Below are positions 7,847-11,024 of a stretch of 11,024 nt of DNA, one piece after another (within the stretch, counting starts at the first letter, position 1; every line of letters begins with the position of its first letter). Source of the stretch: Clostridia bacterium (GTDB lineage: Bacteria > Bacillota > Clostridia > Oscillospirales > CAG-272); assembly GCA_017408535.1 (NCBI GenBank), contig JAFQUL010000220.1:1-11024 (forward strand). The letters run 5' to 3'. The position numbers were made by a program, and so were the translations under genes. The notes beneath the pieces were generated by a model, which saw only the letters and a list, made by a program, of their open reading frames with translations, was not told where the DNA came from and did not search any database.

Positions 7847-8395
7847 TCAGCCGTTTCCTTTATTTTTTCTGCTTCCCGTTATAAGAGACAAGGTTATTTC
7901 AGCTACCGTTCCGGTAATACCCCCGCAAGGCACCGAAAAGATCAAAAGCACGGGAAGATAAATAAATACCGATATCTCGCTCATTACAAGAGACGCCGCG
8001 AGTATTTGCCCGGTATTATGTGCCGCCGCTGACAAAACCGAGATACCGATGAGACCGATGCTCTTCTTATACTGTCCCCCGAGCAAAAAGAGAACGGTAA
8101 ATGACAGTATACCGCCAAACAATGAGAAAACAAACGATGTCACACTTCCGAAAAGAAGTGAGGAAATAACGATCCTGACCAGAGACACCGATGCCGCATA
8201 GGATGCACCGAGAGAAAAATAAGCTACGGCAACGAGGATATTGGCAAGTCCCAGCTTAAGTCCCGGCACACCGATGAGCTGCCCTACGGGAATAAATGAC
8301 TCAAGATAAGAAACTATCATTGCTGCCGCGGCAAAAACACCGCAATAAGCGATCCTGCGTGCAGGAGAAGGGATCTTAGCCGACGATGAAATCAT
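7847..8395 (-). CDS. Gx transporter family membrane protein (Hpre_diP_synt_I family)
   Basis: This 182-residue integral membrane protein belongs to the family historically annotated as heptaprenyl diphosphate synthase component I and now called Gx transporter. The name does not prove an enzymatic role: the protein has about five hydrophobic segments and no prenyltransferase aspartate-rich motifs. The family hallmarks PGLKLGLAN (44–52) and AHNTGQ (125–130) are present. The tail is lysine-rich (SRKNKGNG). The family often adjoins NusG-domain-II and ApbE genes in anaerobic Firmicutes, as here, which suggests a role in extracytoplasmic flavin or quinone redox chemistry; that is inference. A longer frame from TTG at 8422 exists, but GGGGAGG at 8405–8411 stands nine bases before the ATG at 8395, which I take as the start. 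It overlaps the upstream gene by 20 bases. Confidence 0.9.
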   Translation of the reverse strand: MISSSAKIPSPARRIAYCGVFAAAAMIVSYLESFIPVGQLIGVPGLKLGLANILVAVAYFSLGASYAASVSLVRIVISSLLFGSVTSFVFSLFGGILSFTVLFLLGGQYKKSIGLIGISVLSAAAHNTGQILAASLVMSEISVFIYLPVLLIFSVPCGGITGTVAEITLSLITGSRKNKGNG

Positions 8396-8786
8396 TCTGA
8401 CCAACCTCCCCGTCTGAAACAATCTTGATTTTTATTTTTGCAGGTGCACAGACTATCGTTTCTCCGGTACCGTTTATTTTGCCCATTCCGACACAGTAAC
8501 CGTTATCGCAGGTGGATGAGGTTACAGATACATTCCCGTCATTTATCTCTAAGGTCAGTATATGTCCGTTTGATGACGTTATCTGATAAACACCGTCATG
8601 TCCCAGATCATATTCAGAAACGGTTTTACTGCCGCCTTCAATAACAACTACCGTCTCTCCGTCACCCTTGCCTGACAAAAAAAACAAAGACCAGACCAAA
8701 AAAGACAACAGAAGAACACCGGCGACAGAAATAATGTCGCCGATATAAAACACAGTCTTTTTTTGTCCGGTCTTTTTTGTTCTCAT
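8376..8786 (-). CDS. NusG domain II-containing membrane-anchored protein
   Basis: This 136-residue protein has a lysine-rich cytoplasmic N-terminus (MRTKKTGQKK), one membrane helix (about 17–38) and an external domain. The domain matches the NusG_II family by its cysteine pattern: STCDNGYCVGMGKI followed by GETIVCAPAKIKIKI, with Cys93, Cys98 and Cys113. It lacks the NGN and KOW parts of true NusG, so it is not a transcription factor. Such proteins often sit beside Gx-family genes and are thought to act in envelope redox processes; the exact role is unknown. A TTG-started extension to 8891 lies entirely in hisE and is rejected. The ATG at 8786 is one base after the hisE TGA and has no good ribosome binding site, so translation probably depends on coupling to hisE. 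The start lies inside a long RNA stem. The 5' part contains A6, A7 and T8 runs. Confidence 0.88.
   Translation of the reverse strand: MRTKKTGQKKTVFYIGDIISVAGVLLLSFLVWSLFFLSGKGDGETVVVIEGGSKTVSEYDLGHDGVYQITSSNGHILTLEINDGNVSVTSSTCDNGYCVGMGKINGTGETIVCAPAKIKIKIVSDGEVGQNDFIVG
8405..8411 (-). promoter_or_regulatory. Ribosome binding site deciding the start of the Gx-family gene
   Basis: GGGGAGG on the minus strand lies nine bases before the ATG at 8395, inside the 3' end of the NusG-domain-II gene. It argues for ATG 8395 over the upstream in-frame TTG at 8422, which has no comparable site. Confidence 0.8.
8675..8786 (-). other. Long imperfect inverted repeat with central perfect hairpin over the NusG-domain-II gene start
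   Basis: In the minus-strand transcript, bases 8786–8755 can pair with 8706–8675 without gaps. Of 32 positions, 29 pair (25 Watson–Crick, 4 G–U), with mismatches at 8764/8697, 8776/8685 and 8779/8682. The inner 21 positions (8775–8755 with 8706–8686) contain only one mismatch. The 48-base loop holds a perfect 8-bp hairpin (8720–8727 with 8735–8742, 7-base loop) whose centre is within one base of the centre of the outer stem. The AUG at 8786–8784 is inside the stem. The 3' arm contains U8 (8684–8677), so an attenuator-like role is conceivable. Part of the complementarity comes from Lys AAA codons facing Phe TTT codons. Function is inferred, not shown. Confidence 0.55.
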
Positions 8787-8787
8787 A

Positions 8788-9117
8788 TCAGGTGTTACGG
8801 TCGGTATTCTTGAACTTTTTAAGGTTTCCGATCTTCTGTGCACGGGCCTCAAGCTCTGCCTCAACATCCTCAAGGGGTACTCCGCACTCAACCATCATAA
8901 CGATAAGATGGTATGCAAGATCGGATATTTCACCGACGAGAAGCTCCTTATTACCGTTTTTTGCGGCGATTATTGTCTCTGCGGACTCCTCGCCTACCTT
9001 CTTAAGTATCTTATCGATTCCCGCATCAAAAAGATATGCGGTATACGAACCCTCCTGAGGCTCTGCCTTTCTTGATACAGCAACCTCGTAAAGAGATTTA
9101 AGTGGGGTCTTTTCCAT
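8788..9117 (-). CDS. hisE: Phosphoribosyl-ATP pyrophosphatase
   Basis: HisE hydrolyses phosphoribosyl-ATP to phosphoribosyl-AMP and pyrophosphate, the second step of histidine synthesis, in the cytoplasm. It has 109 residues, standard for a stand-alone HisE of the all-alpha MazG-like fold. The metal-binding and catalytic helices are visible in KKVGEESAETIIAAKNGN (Glu-rich EExxE pattern) and in EISDLAYHLIVMMVECGV. A longer frame reaches ATG 9171, but that start is inside hisI. The ATG at 9117 follows GGAGG (9125–9129) with a seven-base spacer and gives the usual N-terminus. It starts two bases after the hisI stop, so the two are coupled; they are separate genes here, unlike the fused hisIE of enterobacteria. 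It is the last his gene in the cluster. Confidence 0.96.
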   Translation of the reverse strand: MEKTPLKSLYEVAVSRKAEPQEGSYTAYLFDAGIDKILKKVGEESAETIIAAKNGNKELLVGEISDLAYHLIVMMVECGVPLEDVEAELEARAQKIGNLKKFKNTDRNT

Positions 9118-9119
9118 TT

Positions 9120-9443
9120 TTATTCCTCCGTTATCTTTCTGTAAAAACAGCTTCTGTTTCCCGTATGACATGCCGCGCCGATCTGCTCCGCCTTGATAAG
9201 AAGTGTGTCCTCGTCACAGTCATAATATATATCCTTGACTGTCTGGAAATGTCCCGAGGTTTCACCTTTGTTCCAAAGCTTCTGTCTGGATCTGCTGTAA
9301 AACCAGGTCTTGTTTGTCTCGAGGGTAAGTCTCAGTGACTCCTCGTTCATATAACCGAGCATAAGTACTTCTCCGCTTTCATGATCCTGGATTATAGCGG
9401 GAATAAGCTCACTTTTCTTAAAAAATACTGATAGGTCTTTCAT
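9120..9443 (-). CDS. hisI: Phosphoribosyl-AMP cyclohydrolase
   Basis: HisI opens the adenine ring of phosphoribosyl-AMP to give ProFAR, the third step of histidine synthesis. It is a zinc- and Mg-dependent cytoplasmic dimer. It has 107 residues, the usual length for the unfused enzyme. The signature WNKGETSGHFQ (57–67) is followed by DCDEDTLL, with Asp75, Asp77 and Asp79 as expected Mg ligands and Cys76. ACHTGNRSCFYR supplies Cys92, His93 and Cys99, expected to complete the zinc site between subunits. The ATG at 9443 is 14 bases after the hisF stop with GGTGG upstream, a modest ribosome binding site. Its last codons carry the binding site of hisE. Confidence 0.97.
   Translation of the reverse strand: MKDLSVFFKKSELIPAIIQDHESGEVLMLGYMNEESLRLTLETNKTWFYSRSRQKLWNKGETSGHFQTVKDIYYDCDEDTLLIKAEQIGAACHTGNRSCFYRKITEE
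9125..9129 (-). promoter_or_regulatory. Ribosome binding site deciding the hisE start
   Basis: GGAGG, formed by the last two Glu codons of hisI, lies seven bases before the ATG at 9117. It places the hisE start there rather than at the earlier in-frame ATG at 9171 inside hisI. Confidence 0.85.
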
Positions 9444-9457
9444 ATTTACACCACCCG

Positions 9458-10216
9458 TTATATTCTTACGTTGATATTCTCTTGTCTGAGATATTCTTTG
9501 AGATCGGGGAGCTCAAGCTCACGGTAGTGGAACAGAGTGGCCGCAAGAGCGGCAGATGCCTCACTCTTTGTAAATATATCACGGAAATGCTCCTTGCTTC
9601 CGCCGCCGCCGGATGCGATAACGGGAATATTGACAAGAGAAGCAACCTTTGAGGTTATCTCAATGTCAAAGCCGCTCTTTGTGCCGTCGGTATCCATTGA
9701 CGTAAGAAGTATTTCTCCGGCACCCAGTCTCTCAGCCTCGCAGGCCCATTCTATTGCATCGATACCGGTATCTATTCTTCCGCCGTTAATATAAACGGAA
9801 AAACCGCCGTCGCCGCGGCGTTTGGCATCGATCGCCAGAACAACGCACTGACTGCCGAACCTGTCTGCCGCCTCTGAAATAAGATACTTATTTTTTACTG
9901 CGGCAGAGTTAACGCTTACCTTATCTGCGCCGGCTCTGAGTATCTTTTTGAAATCGTCGATAGTTCTTATTCCGCCGCCGACGGTAAGCGGCATAAATAC
10001 CTCACGCGAAGTACGCTCCACAACGTCGACTATCGTGTCTCTGTTCTCGTGAGATGCGGTAATATCAAGAAAAACCAGCTCGTCTGCTCCCTTGGTGTTA
10101 TAAAGCTTGGCTATCTCTATCGGATCTCCCGCATCTCTTAAGTTTACAAAATTCGTTCCCTTTACTACCCGTCCGTCTTTTACGTCAAGGCAAGGAATAA
10201 TTCTTTTGGTTATCAT
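9458..10216 (-). CDS. hisF: Imidazole glycerol phosphate synthase, cyclase subunit HisF
   Basis: HisF is the (beta/alpha)8-barrel cyclase half of IGP synthase. It combines PRFAR with ammonia channelled from HisH to give IGP and AICAR. It has 252 residues, full length. The catalytic aspartates are Asp11 (IPCLDVKDGRVVKGTNF) and Asp130 (VLAIDAKR). The phosphate-binding loops are VGGGIR (79–84) and ASGGGGSKEHF in the second half; the half-barrel repeat shared with HisA is evident. The ATG at 10216 follows GAAGGA in the 18-base gap after hisA. Its partner hisH is at the right-hand window edge, two genes upstream, so both subunits are made from one operon. Confidence 0.98.
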   Translation of the reverse strand: MITKRIIPCLDVKDGRVVKGTNFVNLRDAGDPIEIAKLYNTKGADELVFLDITASHENRDTIVDVVERTSREVFMPLTVGGGIRTIDDFKKILRAGADKVSVNSAAVKNKYLISEAADRFGSQCVVLAIDAKRRGDGGFSVYINGGRIDTGIDAIEWACEAERLGAGEILLTSMDTDGTKSGFDIEITSKVASLVNIPVIASGGGGSKEHFRDIFTKSEASAALAATLFHYRELELPDLKEYLRQENINVRI

Positions 10217-10234
10217 TTCTGTTTTCCTTCGGAT

Positions 10235-10951
10235 TTATTCTGCGGCTACTCTGATAGCCTCTTCCAGATCAAGAGTTCCGCTGTAGATGGACTTACCGCA
10301 GATTGCGGCATAAAGCCCCATCTTGTGAAGACGCTCGATATGTGAGATGTCCTTTATTCCGCCGCTGGCAGTTATTTTCAGAGATACAGTATCCTTAAGT
10401 ATAGCGAGCTGTTCAAAATTAGGCTCGGTAAGAGTACCGTCTTTATCGATATCGGTAAAGATTATATTGTCTACACCGATATCCTCCATTACCTTAGCGA
10501 AATCGGTATATTTGACTTCAGAACTGTTTGTCCAGCCGTCAACACACACAAATCCGTTCTTTGCGTCAATACCTACTGCGATCCTCTTTCCGTATTTTTT
10601 CACAGCATCTCTTACAAAGCCGGGATCCTTTAATGCCGAGGTACCAAGGATAATACGTGCGATACCGCCGTCTATATATCTGTCAACTGTTTCCATATTG
10701 CGGATACCGCCGCCGATCTCTACAGGAATACTCACTGTTTTAGCGATTTTAGAGATAAGCTCAAGATTCTCCGGCTCTCCGGATTTTGCGCCGTTAAGGT
10801 CGACGGTGTGTATCATTTCAGCGCCTCTTGACTGGAAGCTGAGTGCGGTTTCAAGAGCATCCTCAGCTACACGGGAGGCACTTCCGTATTCTCCCTTTAC
10901 AAGACGGACACACTGACCGCCAAGAATGTCTATTGCGGGTAAAATAAGCAT
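10235..10951 (-). CDS. hisA: ProFAR isomerase HisA
   Basis: HisA converts ProFAR to PRFAR by an Amadori rearrangement, the fourth step of histidine synthesis. It has 238 residues, a complete (beta/alpha)8 barrel. The acid–base aspartates are Asp8 (ILPAIDILGGQCVRLVKG) and Asp129 (AVGIDAKNG). The phosphate loops are IGGGIRN (79–85) and ASGGIKD in the C-terminal half, and TDIDKDGTL (166–174) is typical of HisA. The ATG at 10951 is preceded by AAGGTGAT at 10955–10962. It starts 16 bases after the hisH stop and ends 18 bases before hisF. This is the conserved hisH–hisA–hisF order. Nothing suggests the dual-substrate PriA form, which is typical of actinobacteria. Confidence 0.98.
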   Translation of the reverse strand: MLILPAIDILGGQCVRLVKGEYGSASRVAEDALETALSFQSRGAEMIHTVDLNGAKSGEPENLELISKIAKTVSIPVEIGGGIRNMETVDRYIDGGIARIILGTSALKDPGFVRDAVKKYGKRIAVGIDAKNGFVCVDGWTNSSEVKYTDFAKVMEDIGVDNIIFTDIDKDGTLTEPNFEQLAILKDTVSLKITASGGIKDISHIERLHKMGLYAAICGKSIYSGTLDLEEAIRVAAE

Positions 10952-10967
10952 TTTATCACCTTTCCCC

Positions 10968-11024
10968 CTATATAATATCGCAAAAAGCAGATATCATAGA
11001 GAGGCCTGTTTTTTCACTTTTTTC
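10968..11024 (-). CDS. hisH: Imidazole glycerol phosphate synthase, glutaminase subunit HisH (3' end only)
   Basis: Eighteen codons and a TAG stop run in from the window edge, reading EKSEKTGLSMISAFCDII. HisH proteins end with a motif of the form QFHPEKS..GL.(I/L)L..F, and this tail fits it. The first residue in the window would be the Glu of the HPE motif, the third member of the Cys–His–Glu glutaminase triad. HisH releases ammonia from glutamine for HisF. The position immediately before hisA, with a 16-base gap, is where hisH lies in Firmicutes his operons. The assignment rests on a short sequence plus context, and both agree. Confidence 0.85.
   Translation of the reverse strand, partial: EKSEKTGLSMISAFCDII

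Noticed and set aside
7847..8395. Heptaprenyl diphosphate synthase component I as a functional assignment
   Set aside because: The sequence is a polytopic membrane protein without prenyl-diphosphate-binding aspartate motifs. The older name is inherited annotation.
8376..8786. Transcription antitermination factor NusG
   Set aside because: There is no NGN or KOW domain, and there is an N-terminal membrane helix with the conserved domain outside. Only the NusG domain II-like family matches.
8787..8891. N-terminal extension of the NusG-domain-II protein from a TTG at 8891
   Set aside because: The added 35 residues lie within hisE in another frame and resemble no signal or domain. The ATG at 8786 directly after the hisE stop gives a normal Lys-rich start before the membrane helix.
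10347..10916. Plus-strand open frame of 189 codons opposite hisA
   Set aside because: It is fully antisense to an intact, well-motifed hisA. Its Ser/Ile/Pro-rich translation is the usual shadow of such genes.

Overview
The window is ordinary, densely packed Firmicutes chromosome. It is most likely from a member of class Clostridia, perhaps Oscillospiraceae/Ruminococcus-like. That placement is inferred from the separate hisI and hisE genes, the miaB–ricA-like–mutS–mutL order known from Bacillus and clostridia, AGGAGG-type ribosome binding sites and the presence of NusG-domain-II and Gx families. All twelve genes lie on the minus strand, so transcription runs from position 11024 to 1. Gaps between genes are at most about 65 bases. 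No stretch over 300 bases lacks a gene, and there are no tRNA, rRNA, CRISPR or mobile elements.

From 11024 down to 8788 is the distal part of a histidine operon: the last 18 codons of hisH, then hisA, hisF, hisI and hisE. Together they convert ProFAR through PRFAR to imidazole-glycerol phosphate, with HisE and HisI supplying ProFAR from PR-ATP.

One base after the hisE stop, without any visible independent terminator, a four-gene envelope module begins (8786–6095). It encodes a membrane-anchored NusG-domain-II protein with three conserved cysteines, a Gx-family membrane protein, a lipoprotein FAD:protein FMN transferase (ApbE) and a TVP38/VTT-family membrane protein. The first three look like part of a flavin-dependent extracytoplasmic redox system of the kind found in anaerobic Firmicutes. 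No flavinylated partner is encoded in the window.

A promoter with both sigma-A hexamers in perfect consensus (6046–6075) then starts a second operon: miaB (tRNA ms2i6A methylthiotransferase), a YlbF/YmcA (RicA-like) protein with a Cys/His-rich tail, mutS and mutL. This is the B. subtilis ymcB–ymcA–(cotE)–mutS–mutL arrangement without cotE. mutL runs off the window at its endonuclease motif.

The most unusual non-coding signal is a long imperfect palindrome (8675–8786) with a perfect 8-bp hairpin at its centre. In the transcript it would pair the start codon of the NusG-domain-II gene into a roughly 32-position stem, right at the junction between the his genes and the redox module. I did not find a convincing wholly new system.
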